The position numbers were made by a program, and so were the translations under genes. Below the pieces are notes generated by a model. It saw nothing but the letters and a program-made list of their open reading frames with translations. It searched no databases and had not been told where the DNA came from. DNA of 37,584 bases. It comes from Deltaproteobacteria bacterium. Its GTDB lineage: Bacteria; Myxococcota_A; Polyangia; Polyangiales; Ga0077539. Of this stretch, positions 27,088 through 37,584 are shown one piece after another. Numbering within the stretch: position 1 is the stretch's first letter; the number at the start of each line of letters is the position of its first letter. Location of the stretch: contig CANJUR010000046.1 of NCBI GenBank assembly GCA_947477565.1, forward strand, positions 1 to 37,584, given 5' to 3'.

Positions 27088-28533
27088 CTAGAATCTCCAC
27101 CCCAATTGGAGGTTTTGCGCACTAAAGCCGACGCGCGGAACCAACGACGCGCGACGCCCGAAGCGCGAGCCCGACGGTGCACTCGCCAGCAAGACCGTCC
27201 CGACAATCGACGTGATGAGGCCGGCGCCCATGATTCCGATCGACGCCCAGCGCATCGTGGTCGCGTTGTCCACATCAACACTCGCGTCGTTGCGCGCCTG
27301 CTCGACCTGCACGGGGCTGCGGCCGCTGACACAAACCGCCATGCGCCCGCACGCATCAAATTCGCGCCGATTGGCCTCGTAGTTCACATTCGCGGCGGAG
27401 AGCGTGCCCTCGTTGGTGAAGAAGAGTGCGGCGCCGCCGCCTAGCACCGCAGCGCCGATTCCCAGCACCACACCGCCCGCGACGAGCGCCCGGCTACGAC
27501 CGCCCGCATACGCCTCCCGGTAAGCAGGCGTCGGCACGAGGGAGACCGCCAGGGCGTTGTCCTGCCCCGGGACCAGGTCAACCTCACGCTCGTCAGGGAG
27601 AAAATCCGAGCGCTCGACCCGGAGCGTGTGTCGCCCCGGAGGGGCCATCGCCGTCCCATCGCCCGCGATACGGCGGCCGTCGATCATCGCGATGGTGTCG
27701 GGCTCGTTGGCCTGAACGGTCACGCGGGCACCCACGTCGCGCGGCATCGGATCGGCCCACGCGAGGTCAGCGCGCACCCGGGCGCCCGCACCGACGGAGT
27801 TCACGTCGGTCTCGTACGTGGTGTACCCGGCGCGACGAACGACAACGTGGTGGCTGCCCTCAGGGACCGGCAACGGCGAACTGAGCGGCGTGGTCGCGAG
27901 CGAGTGGCCATCGACCAGCACCTCGGCGCCGTGGACGTTGCTCTCGACCGCCATGAAGGCGCGCTCGGGTAACAGCGGCTCGGACACCACGATGGTGCTG
28001 CCACCGGAGACGTCGAACTCCGCCTCGCGAGTCTGGAAATGGGGCGCGGAGAGCGAGACCCGGTGCCGTCCTGCGGCGACGCGAATCTCGAGATTACCCG
28101 ACGACGACGGCCGCTGAAGACCATCGACCCGGACGTCGAGCCCAGTCGCCTCGAAGCGAATCGCGATGGTGCCGATGCGCGTGCGCAGACGGCCGAGCGC
28201 GGCGTCGATGTCGGCACGGCGTTGTTGCACTGCGGGAGCGGGAGCGCGGCGCTCGTAGTCGAGCATCGCGTCGAGGGCCTCCACGAAGTGACCGGTGAGT
28301 TCGTGCGTCGCGCTGATATTGAAGAGCACCGCGGGGTTGCGCGTGAGCTCGTACGCACGCTGAAACTCCGCCATCGCAGCGTCGTAGTTGCGCTCCTCGA
28401 AGAGGTCGATGCCGCGCTGGTAGCGCTCGCGTGCCTCGGCGATGGCAGCCGGCGGAGGAGACGGCTGCTGCGCGAAAACAGTGAGCGGGCCGAGAGCAAG
28501 GCAGAGGGCGAAGGCCGTTCGATGCAAGCGCAT
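27088..28533 (-). CDS. TPR/PEGA-domain envelope protein with membrane hairpin
   Basis: A 481-residue protein with a signal peptide ending VFAQ, a TPR-like region (about 30-105, ARERYQRGIDLFEERNYDAA) and three PEGA-like beta repeats (starting near residues 120, 195 and 265; VLVDGHSLATTPLSSPLPV is a typical loop). Two membrane helices near 345-370 and 425-448 flank a charged loop with two Cys. It ends in Trp-Arg-Phe. The ATG at 28533 opens the signal peptide; upstream frame is kinase DNA. The start is 13 bp after the kinase stop, so they form an operon. The layout matches the 344-residue protein at 18134-19168. Confidence 0.82.
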   Translation of the reverse strand: MRLHRTAFALCLALGPLTVFAQQPSPPPAAIAEARERYQRGIDLFEERNYDAAMAEFQRAYELTRNPAVLFNISATHELTGHFVEALDAMLDYERRAPAPAVQQRRADIDAALGRLRTRIGTIAIRFEATGLDVRVDGLQRPSSSGNLEIRVAAGRHRVSLSAPHFQTREAEFDVSGGSTIVVSEPLLPERAFMAVESNVHGAEVLVDGHSLATTPLSSPLPVPEGSHHVVVRRAGYTTYETDVNSVGAGARVRADLAWADPMPRDVGARVTVQANEPDTIAMIDGRRIAGDGTAMAPPGRHTLRVERSDFLPDEREVDLVPGQDNALAVSLVPTPAYREAYAGGRSRALVAGGVVLGIGAAVLGGGAALFFTNEGTLSAANVNYEANRREFDACGRMAVCVSGRSPVQVEQARNDASVDVDNATTMRWASIGIMGAGLITSIVGTVLLASAPSGSRFGRRASLVPRVGFSAQNLQLGWRF

Positions 28534-28546
28534 GAGGGTGGCGGAT

Positions 28547-30139
28547 CTACTCGAAAGGGTTGTTGTGGTCGATGATCGGGTGACGGCGGTCGTGAAGGCG
28601 GACAGGCAGCGGCGCAGGAGCCACCACGGGAAACGGCGTCGGCGCTGGCGGCGGCGCAGTGCGAACAAGCACTGGCGGCGAGACGGACGGAGCGGGAGAG
28701 GCGCCGAGGGGAGCGAGCACGCGGGAGATGCGGGCATCGGCGCCGGCCACCAGGACGTCGGTCACGTTGGCGTGGCCGGGCGCGCTCAACCGTAACTGGT
28801 AGCGGCGACCATCGCGGGGCCGGAGCAGCTCGGCGTGGCCCTGGCCAACGACGGTTCCGTCGAGAGCAATGGTGGCGCCCGGAGGGTCAACATCGATGCG
28901 AAACGTGATGTTGTCGCCGTCCACGCCGACCCGCGGGGCCCGCGCCGCAGTCCTCGAATCGGCGGTCGCAGAGGAGACCCGCATGCGATGCCTGGCCGCG
29001 AGGGAACCCGCGAGGATGACCATGCCGACGGCGACGATGGTGATGACTCCGGCGATCCACGGGAGGGCGCCGCCAGGGGCTGTAGACCGGGGCGGTATGC
29101 TCGCAGAATCGACCATCGGCGGAGGCATTGCGGGTGCGCGGGCGAGCGCTGCACGGCGAACCTCCACGGGGCCAGGGGTGCCATCGGGGCGGGTCTGTTG
29201 ATGGAGTACCGAGACGGGTGCATCTGGGCGGACGACGGCGACACGGCTCTGGTCGTCGCGAAAGGGCGCGAGCGCGTCACGCATCTCGAAGAGCGACGAA
29301 AACCGCTGCGAGGGCTCATATGCGAGGGCGCGCATGATGACCGAAGCGAGGGCCGGGTCGAGGTCGGGGCGCAAGCGACGGATGTCCGGCGCCGGGCCCA
29401 AAACGATGGCGACGAGCATCGCGGGATACGAGTCGGCCTGGTGAGGCACCGACCCGGTGAGCGCTTCGTAGAGAATCGCCCCCAGGGCGTATTGGTCCGC
29501 TGCAGGAGTGACGTTCTTGGAGCTGCCAGTGGCCTGCTCGGGCGGCATGTACGCGGGTGTGCCGAGGATCATACCAGTAGCGGTAAGCCCGACGTCGTCG
29601 GTGACGACGCGCTTCGCGATGCCAAAGTCGATGAGCTTCGGCGTGACCTGCTCTTCGCCCGGGATGTGCGAGAGGAAGATGTTCTGTGGCTTGACGTCGC
29701 GGTGCACGATGCCGCGGCTGTGGGCAAGGCTGAGCGCGGACATGATCGGGTCGAGCAGGCGAATGATCGCACCGGGACTGAGCGGCGCATCGCGCTTGAT
29801 GTGGGCCCCGAGGCTCTCGCCATCGAGAAACTCCATCACCATGAAGAGCCGACCGTCGTCGTTGCCGAAGTCGAGCACCTCTACGATGTTCTTGTGACGT
29901 ACCTCATTGGAGGTGCGCGCCTCCTGAAGGAAGCGCTGCGGCACTGCGGGGTTGGAGTACGCGATCTCGGGAAGCAAGAGCTTGACCGCGACGGTGCGTT
30001 GAATGGTGCGGTGACGGGCCTCAAACACGGCGCCGGTGCCACCGACACCGAGCACCCGGATGATCTCGTAGCGACCACCGATGATGTCGCCCGGTGAGAC
30101 ACCGAGCGGGCGTTCTTTAGCAACGTTGGCAGGCATCAT
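28547..30139 (-). CDS. Transmembrane Ser/Thr protein kinase with PEGA-like periplasmic tail
   Basis: A 530-residue Hanks-type kinase with an intact catalytic domain (about 24-293): Gly-loop GVGGTG at 31-36, Lys53, HRDVKPQN at 146-153, DFG at 171-173 and the PPE block at 199-201. A membrane helix at about 359-381 leads to an outer part with a PEGA-like domain (FRIDVDPPGATIALDGTVVG, about 411-475) and a Pro-rich tail ending NNPFE. Two ATG codons begin the gene; the first at 30139 is used. It shares the operon with a lipoprotein upstream (58-bp gap) and the TPR/PEGA protein downstream. A carbohydrate- or envelope-bound signal is plausible, since PEGA domains occur in surface-layer proteins. Confidence 0.94.
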   Translation of the reverse strand: MMPANVAKERPLGVSPGDIIGGRYEIIRVLGVGGTGAVFEARHRTIQRTVAVKLLLPEIAYSNPAVPQRFLQEARTSNEVRHKNIVEVLDFGNDDGRLFMVMEFLDGESLGAHIKRDAPLSPGAIIRLLDPIMSALSLAHSRGIVHRDVKPQNIFLSHIPGEEQVTPKLIDFGIAKRVVTDDVGLTATGMILGTPAYMPPEQATGSSKNVTPAADQYALGAILYEALTGSVPHQADSYPAMLVAIVLGPAPDIRRLRPDLDPALASVIMRALAYEPSQRFSSLFEMRDALAPFRDDQSRVAVVRPDAPVSVLHQQTRPDGTPGPVEVRRAALARAPAMPPPMVDSASIPPRSTAPGGALPWIAGVITIVAVGMVILAGSLAARHRMRVSSATADSRTAARAPRVGVDGDNITFRIDVDPPGATIALDGTVVGQGHAELLRPRDGRRYQLRLSAPGHANVTDVLVAGADARISRVLAPLGASPAPSVSPPVLVRTAPPPAPTPFPVVAPAPLPVRLHDRRHPIIDHNNPFE

Positions 30140-30197
30140 CAGCGCTCAGCCTAACGGATGCAGCGGATCGGTGTCGCGACGAACCGCTACCGGGAGA

Positions 30198-30743
30198 TCA
30201 GCCCGCGGCGTCGAAGGAAGTACCCGCGTCCGGGGTCGCGGCGGTGTCCGGGGTCGCGGCGGTGTCCGGGGTCGCGGCGGTGTCTTCCATCGAGCGAGCG
30301 CCACCGTCACGGAAGGAGCAGGTACCAACATCGTCGGTGACGAGGCAGACCGCGCCCGGGTCGAGCGAGATCGCCACGCAGTCCCGGGATTCACGACACT
30401 GCGAAGAGCAACGACCGTCGATGTTGCACACGAGCGGAGCGGCACACTCGGAGTGGTAGACGCAGTAGCCGTTGTCGCCGATGGGGAGGCAGGCACCGAT
30501 GTTGTTTAGCTGCGCGGCGGGCTGACAGAGCGTAGCGGCGGGGCAGTCGCGGTTGCGGGTCGCAGCGGGCGCAGCGAGGTTGCATTGCTGGCGGCAGTAG
30601 CGCCCCGCGCAGATGAGGCTCTGGGTCTCGTCGCAGTCAGAGTTGAAGACGCACTGGCCGTTGACGGGCTGCTTGCTCTTGCAGGCTGGCGCGATCGCAC
30701 CGAGCAGCGCGAGGACCCACCACGAACGAGAAACCATCAACAT
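30198..30743 (-). CDS. Cys-rich putative lipoprotein with Asp/Thr repeat tail
   Basis: A 181-residue lipoprotein with lipobox APAC at residues 18-21. Three Cys-rich modules follow (QCVFNSDCDETQSLICAGRYC, then YCVYHSECAAPLVCNIDGRC and QCRESRDCVAI), each resembling small EGF-like or Dickkopf-type Cys motifs common in myxobacterial lipoproteins. The tail has three DTAATP units made from perfect 18-bp repeats. ATG at 30743 is used, with a second at 30737 equally possible. It is the first gene of the minus-strand kinase operon, mirroring the plus-strand cassette where the lipoprotein is last. Possible sensor or surface subunit; function unknown. Confidence 0.78.
   Translation of the reverse strand: MLMVSRSWWVLALLGAIAPACKSKQPVNGQCVFNSDCDETQSLICAGRYCRQQCNLAAPAATRNRDCPAATLCQPAAQLNNIGACLPIGDNGYCVYHSECAAPLVCNIDGRCSSQCRESRDCVAISLDPGAVCLVTDDVGTCSFRDGGARSMEDTAATPDTAATPDTAATPDAGTSFDAAG
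30228..30281. repeat. Three perfect tandem 18-bp repeats in the lipoprotein gene
   Basis: The unit GTCCGGGGTCGCGGCGGT occurs three times without change at 30228-30245, 30246-30263 and 30264-30281. It encodes the DTAATP linker on the minus strand and is a multiple of three bases. Confidence 0.93.
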
Positions 30744-30865
30744 TGCCTACACACCTTTACCCGGAGCGTAAAAAGAAAAACGAGAAACCTACGGAACCCA
30801 CCGGGTGCTTTCCCGGCACTAGAACCCCAAGCCGTGGAAGCACGCAAGAGCGTGGCGGGTATAGG

Positions 30866-32419
30866 ATGGTCGCCGTGTTGACAGTCCGAGCCCGGGTTCT
30901 GGTGCGGGCGGTGCTGCTGGCGGCGGTGGTCGTGGCGTCGGGGTTCCTGGCGTGGTGGTCCTGGCGCACGTCGTCGGCGCTCGCGGCGCTGGGAGAGCGC
31001 TCGGTCATCGAGAGCACCGTGCTGCTCGTGCGCGAGAAGATCGACCGCGTCGAGGCGACGGTCATCGCGGGCGACAACGCCGTGCTCCACCTCGTAAACC
31101 CGGACGATCTCGACACCCTGGCGCAGCGCTGGCCCGACCTCGCGGAGCGCATCTCGCCGACGGTTCGCTCGGTGCTCGTGCTCGACGAAGCGATGCGCCC
31201 GCTTCGGGTCGTCGCGCACCGCACAGACGACGATCGCTCCGAACTCGTAGGCTGGGTCACCGGGCGGCTCGTCGGTGAGATGCACCTCGCGTCCGAGCCG
31301 CTGGGCGCGCACCGCCACTGGCACGGCGCCGTCGATGGCCGCAGCGTGCTGCTGTCGTATCTCACGCGCGAAACCGCCGGGCGTCGCTACTACGTCGTGC
31401 TCGAGGCCGACCTCGATTACATCCGCCGGGAGCTGCTACCGAAGCTCTTCGACGATCCGCTGGCCCGCGGGCGCTTCAACATCACCGACGAAAACAACCG
31501 CATCGTGATCGGGCGCTCGCTCACCGCGGCGGGAGAGTTTCTGGTCTCGACGCGGTTTCCGACGACGCTCTACAAATGGCGCCTCGCGGTGGCCCCACGG
31601 CAGGCGCCGGAACTCGAAGCGCGCGCCCGCCGCCGAGGTGTCGTCGAGGGCTCGTACGTCGGCGCATCGCTGCTGGTGATCCTCGCAGGCGTGTCGTTTC
31701 TGCTGTTTGCCGCACGGCAGGAAGAGCGGCTCAACACACTGAAGAGCGACTTCATCGCGACGGTCTCGCACGAGCTGAAGACACCGCTGTCGTTGATCCG
31801 GATGTTCGGCGAGATGCTCGCGGGGGAGCGAGCGCCGACGCCGGAGAAGCGGGTGCAGTACCTTGAGATCATCGTGCGCGAGAGCGAGCGACTGAGCGCG
31901 CTCATCGAGAACGTTTTGGACTTCGCGCGCCTCGAGCAGGGGCGCGCCGCCTACGAGTTCACCGCGACGGACCTCGGGGCGCTCGTGCTCCGCGACGTGG
32001 AGGCGTTTCGCTTCCGCGCGCACCGCGAACGCCCTGCGCTGGTCACGGAGATCGCGGAAGGAATCGTTCCGGTGCGGCTCGACGCGCGGGCGATGCAGGT
32101 CCTGCTTTTCAACCTGATGGACAACGCGTTCAAGTACGCGGGAGAGACGGAGGCCGTGGTGGTGCGAGCGCGGCAGGAGGGTTCTCGCGCGATCATCGAG
32201 GTCGAAGACCGCGGCCCCGGAATCGATGCGGAAGACGCGCGGAAGATCTTCGAGCGCTTCTACCGTGGGCGCGCGGTGCGCTCTGGGGGGCCACGCGGAA
32301 CAGGCATCGGGCTCTCGTTGGTGAAGCACATCGCGCGAGCGCACGGCGGTGACGTCACGGTGCACTCAGCGATGCCGACAGGCACGGTATTTCGAGTGAC
32401 GATTCCTGTGCCGACCTGA
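30866..32419 (+). CDS. Membrane sensor histidine kinase
   Basis: A 517-residue sensor with two membrane helices (about 11-31 and 262-283) around a periplasmic region of about 230 residues. HisKA follows with phospho-acceptor His302 in FIATVSHELKTPLS, then a HATPase domain with NLMDNAFKYA (N-box), DRGPGI (G1), FERFYR (F-box) and GTGIGLSLVKHI (G2). All the parts needed for autophosphorylation are there. ATG 30866 is chosen over an upstream ATG at 30743, which belongs to the divergent promoter region. No response regulator is adjacent, so it is an orphan in this window. It converges on the FHA-GGDEF gene with a 17-bp gap. Confidence 0.93.
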   Translation: MVAVLTVRARVLVRAVLLAAVVVASGFLAWWSWRTSSALAALGERSVIESTVLLVREKIDRVEATVIAGDNAVLHLVNPDDLDTLAQRWPDLAERISPTVRSVLVLDEAMRPLRVVAHRTDDDRSELVGWVTGRLVGEMHLASEPLGAHRHWHGAVDGRSVLLSYLTRETAGRRYYVVLEADLDYIRRELLPKLFDDPLARGRFNITDENNRIVIGRSLTAAGEFLVSTRFPTTLYKWRLAVAPRQAPELEARARRRGVVEGSYVGASLLVILAGVSFLLFAARQEERLNTLKSDFIATVSHELKTPLSLIRMFGEMLAGERAPTPEKRVQYLEIIVRESERLSALIENVLDFARLEQGRAAYEFTATDLGALVLRDVEAFRFRAHRERPALVTEIAEGIVPVRLDARAMQVLLFNLMDNAFKYAGETEAVVVRARQEGSRAIIEVEDRGPGIDAEDARKIFERFYRGRAVRSGGPRGTGIGLSLVKHIARAHGGDVTVHSAMPTGTVFRVTIPVPT

Positions 32420-32436
32420 AGGTCCGCGAGGCGCGC

Positions 32437-33366
32437 TCAGCCAGTGGAATCGTCGGCCACCATGCGGTTGCGCCCAGCGCCCTTGGCCGCGTAAAGGAGC
32501 GCGTCGGCGCGCTCAAGCAGGGCCTCCGGAGCGGTCATCACGGAGGTGAGCGACACCACCCCGAAGGATGCCGTGATCTGCACCGTCGCCCCGGCGACCT
32601 CCCAGCGCAACGCGCGCACCCGATCTTGAAGGTCGCGTGCGAGCACCTGTGCGCCCACGAGCCCAGTCTCCGGCAACAGGATCGCGAACTCCTCGCCGCC
32701 GAGTCGCCCAAAAGACTCTTCTCTACGCACCCTCGCGAGGATCATTGCCGCCAGGTCGCGCAGCACGGTGTCCCCCGCGAGGTGTCCGTGGCTGTCGTTG
32801 ACCATCTTGAAATAGTCGAGGTCGATGAGCATCAGCGAGAGCGGGCGGCGGTAGCGAAGCGCCCTGCGAAACTCGCCATCAAGCCGCTCGCGAAATGCCG
32901 CGTGAGTGAGCGCGCGAGTGAGCCCATCCGTGATCATCGCCGTGCGGATGGTCGTGAAGTACTGCCCCTCGATGTCGGTCGCAGCGATGTACTTGAACAC
33001 CGTTCCGCCGATCTGGATGCGATCGCCGCTCTCCAGGCGATGCACGTCCCTGGCTACATCGTTGATGGTTGTTCCGTTGGTGCTGTGGCCGTCCACGAGC
33101 CACCACTCGCCCTCGCGGTACTCAAGGTGTGCGTGCGCCCGGGAGACTCGCGGGTGGTCGAGAAGTATCGCGCAGCCCTCGCCCCGACCCATGGTGTAGT
33201 GCCCGACGAGCGCGTCGAGTTCGTAGCGACGACAGATTTCTCGCAAGTCAGTGGAGTGAACGACCACCAGCGAGCCCAGCCCTGGCGTGGGACGCACGAC
33301 GGGCACGCCGCTGAGTGGCAGGTTCGGCTCTGTGTGCTGGAGTCGATCGGCGGACTCCAACGGCAT
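32437..33366 (-). CDS. FHA-GGDEF diguanylate cyclase
   Basis: About 309 residues: an FHA domain (about 33-125) that would bind phosphothreonine, then GGDEF (about 143-305). FHA motifs are Gly60-Arg61, SRAH at 75-78 and STNGT at 95-99. The cyclase keeps DLDYFKMVNDSHGHLAGD and GGEEF at 223-227, so it should be active. The inhibitory site five residues before it reads RREE instead of RxxD, so product inhibition may be lost. ATG 33366 is used; GTG codons upstream (33387, 33408) are possible. FHA could tie it to the Ser/Thr kinases of this window, coupling kinase signalling to c-di-GMP. This link is inference. Confidence 0.92.
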   Translation of the reverse strand: MPLESADRLQHTEPNLPLSGVPVVRPTPGLGSLVVVHSTDLREICRRYELDALVGHYTMGRGEGCAILLDHPRVSRAHAHLEYREGEWWLVDGHSTNGTTINDVARDVHRLESGDRIQIGGTVFKYIAATDIEGQYFTTIRTAMITDGLTRALTHAAFRERLDGEFRRALRYRRPLSLMLIDLDYFKMVNDSHGHLAGDTVLRDLAAMILARVRREESFGRLGGEEFAILLPETGLVGAQVLARDLQDRVRALRWEVAGATVQITASFGVVSLTSVMTAPEALLERADALLYAAKGAGRNRMVADDSTG

Positions 33367-33505
33367 GTGCGAACGTCGTGATTTCACCTGGAGTACATCG
33401 CTCGCCACAACGGTAGGCGGACGGTTGCGGCGGCGTCAAACTACACCCGAGATACCGGTGGCCCTTCACTGGCGGCGCGGCGCGAACGTGAGGCATGGTG
33501 ACGCG

Positions 33506-34768
33506 GTGAGCGAGACCACATTCAGTGCCTTTCGAGCAGTGCCCCGCACCGGGGTGATCTATGTGACCACCGAAGCCCAGAAGATGGGATTCCGGTTCGG
33601 GGCCGAGGGATGGTGCAACCTCGGGCAGGGTCAGCCGGAGACCGGTCCCCTTCCTGGTGCGCCACCGCGAATCGAATCACTGCCCATCGCGCTCGACGAT
33701 CAGGAGTACGCCCCGGTGCCCGGCCTCTGGGAGCTCCGGGAAGCCGTCGCGGGGATGTACAACGAGCTTTACCGCCAGGGGATGCCCTCGCAATACGCCG
33801 CGGAGAACGTCTCCATCTCCGGCGGTGGGCGCGTGTCGCTGCTGCGCGCGGCGGCAGCCCTCGGACGCATCAACCTCGGGCACTTCCTCCCTGATTACAC
33901 GGCGTATGAAGAGCTTTTGGACGTGTTTCGGTTGTTCTCCCCGATTCCGATCTTGCTGGAGGGGGAGAAGGGCTACGCGTTTCCACCGGAGGCGCTCGAG
34001 CGAGAGATCGTCGGCCGCGGCCTCGGGGCGATCCTGCTGAGCAACCCGTGCAATCCCACCGGGAAGGTCATCGGCGGCGACGACCTCGCACGCTGGGTAG
34101 CGCTCTGTCGCGAGAACGACTGCGCCATGCTCGTCGACGAGTTCTACTCCCACTACATCTGGAACCGCCCGAACGACCCCACGCCGATGGAGAGCGCCGC
34201 GCGGTACGTCGAGGACGTCGATCGCGACCCCGTGGTCATCTTCGACGGCCTCACGAAGAACTGGCGCTACCCAGGTTGGCGCATCACCTGGACCGTCGCA
34301 CCGCGTGCCATCATCGAAGGCGTCGCGAGCGCGGGGTCGTTTCTCGACGGGGGCGGCTCGAAGCCGATGCAACGGGCGGCCTGCGCCATCGTGACTGCAG
34401 AGCACGCGCGCGCCGAAACCGCCGCCATCGCGGACATGTTTGGGCGCAAGCGACAACTCCTACTCGACGGACTGCGCGCGCTCGGCGTGACGCTCGACCG
34501 CGAGCCCGAAGGCGGGTTCTACGTCTGGGGCTCCGTGGCCAACCTCCCGGCGCCGCTCAACACCGGCATGGGGTTCTTCCGCGCGGCGCTGGCGGAGAAG
34601 ATCATCACCGTGCCGGGGGAGTTCTTTGACGTAAACCCAGGCAAGAGGCGCATCGGGCGATCGTCGCGCTTCCGCGACCACGTGCGCTTCTCGTTCGGCC
34701 CGGAGGAGTCCGTCCTGCACACCGCGCTCGGTCGCCTAGAGCGCCTCGTCGCAGCGGCCCGCGGTTAG
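33506..34768 (+). CDS. Class I/II PLP-dependent aminotransferase
   Basis: A 420-residue fold-type I PLP enzyme. The PLP lysine is Lys251 (GLTKNWRYPGWR), with Asp211 (DEFYSHYIW) binding the pyridine nitrogen and NPCNPTGK at 180-187. The Arg in WRITW and the C-terminal Arg in DHVRFSF would hold the substrate carboxylate. Substrate specificity cannot be called. The GTG at 33506 is preferred, with GAGG about 12 bases upstream; the frame is open to 33287 but overlaps the divergent FHA-GGDEF gene. It converges on the outer-membrane-type lipoprotein (13-bp gap) and appears monocistronic. Confidence 0.9.
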   Translation: MSETTFSAFRAVPRTGVIYVTTEAQKMGFRFGAEGWCNLGQGQPETGPLPGAPPRIESLPIALDDQEYAPVPGLWELREAVAGMYNELYRQGMPSQYAAENVSISGGGRVSLLRAAAALGRINLGHFLPDYTAYEELLDVFRLFSPIPILLEGEKGYAFPPEALEREIVGRGLGAILLSNPCNPTGKVIGGDDLARWVALCRENDCAMLVDEFYSHYIWNRPNDPTPMESAARYVEDVDRDPVVIFDGLTKNWRYPGWRITWTVAPRAIIEGVASAGSFLDGGGSKPMQRAACAIVTAEHARAETAAIADMFGRKRQLLLDGLRALGVTLDREPEGGFYVWGSVANLPAPLNTGMGFFRAALAEKIITVPGEFFDVNPGKRRIGRSSRFRDHVRFSFGPEESVLHTALGRLERLVAAARG

Positions 34769-34781
34769 ATCATCCGGGCGG

Positions 34782-37370
<2,589 letters not shown>

Positions 37371-37446
37371 CGGAGTGGCGCCTTCTCTACGCGCCAACCC
37401 CCCGCCGCGGCAAGTCAACGCATGACCCCCAGAAAGCTCCGCTGAG

Positions 37447-37584
37447 GTTCGGAGTACGCCGCCTCGGCCCGCCGTGCCGCGTGCTGAAGCACACGGCACC
37501 CCAGCGAAAGCCCGCAGTGGGCTCCATCCCGGGTCCCACGGGGCAGCGCTTCTCCATAGGGACATCGTAGGAGCCCGGGTCTGC
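37447..37584. repeat. Truncated copy of the dispersed repeat with terminal inverted repeats (right end)
   Basis: This is the partner of the repeat at the window start. It begins with the terminal inverted repeat (37447-37499), continues through an internal part and ends at 37584, where the sequence overlaps the left copy by 80 bases (37505-37584 versus 1-80, two mismatches). The two copies differ, so the window is not simply a circle joined at its ends. The outer edge of the element lies 76 bp upstream of rimO. Confidence 0.85.

Overview
The window reads as a fragment of a high-GC Gram-negative chromosome, most likely a myxobacterium-like member of Myxococcota. This rests on gene content: several Hanks-type Ser/Thr kinases with periplasmic tails, TPR/PEGA proteins, many Asp/Ala/Thr-rich lipoproteins, FHA-GGDEF and pseudokinase-PilZ fusions, and a TamB/TamA outer-membrane pair. 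No rRNA, tRNA, CRISPR array, transposase or phage gene was seen. Both ends lie inside copies of the same repeat, so the window is probably an assembly contig that broke at a dispersed repeat.

Layout. 1-7.7 kb is mostly housekeeping: an unrecognised small protein, a moaA-xdhC pair (molybdenum cofactor), a UbiA-like prenyltransferase coupled to a GT-C-like membrane protein, a lipoprotein, and guaB. 7.7-16.5 kb (minus strand) holds gloA behind a Lys-tailed putative DNA-binding protein, an array of four 14-bp palindromes at exact 21-bp spacing, and a tamB-tamA operon whose genes overlap by 4 bp. 16.6-20.3 kb (plus) is a cassette of Ser/Thr kinase, TPR/PEGA membrane protein and lipoprotein. 20.3-25.8 kb looks like accessory, partly decaying signalling DNA: a PilZ-like remnant, a FliA-type sigma factor, a CAP-domain lipoprotein, a kinase pseudogene, a pseudokinase fused to PilZ, and a GGDEF diguanylate cyclase. 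25.8-30.7 kb has a beta-propeller lipoprotein, then a second lipoprotein/kinase/TPR-PEGA cassette on the minus strand. 30.9-37.4 kb has an orphan histidine kinase, an FHA-GGDEF protein, a class I/II aminotransferase, an outer-membrane-type lipoprotein, a 2[4Fe-4S] ferredoxin and rimO.

How the parts may work together. The centre of the window (16.6-33.4 kb) is dense in signalling. Two kinases each sit next to a secreted or membrane TPR/PEGA partner and a lipoprotein, which suggests envelope-sensing modules. Two c-di-GMP synthases (one with an intact inhibitory site, one without) and a pseudokinase-PilZ receptor suggest that c-di-GMP acts on a catalytically dead kinase scaffold. The most unusual candidate system is 21.1-25.8 kb: sigma factor, CAP lipoprotein, pseudokinase-PilZ and diguanylate cyclase, with a shared GCCGATAG promoter-like motif before two of these genes. 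The functional links are inferred from gene order and motifs only.
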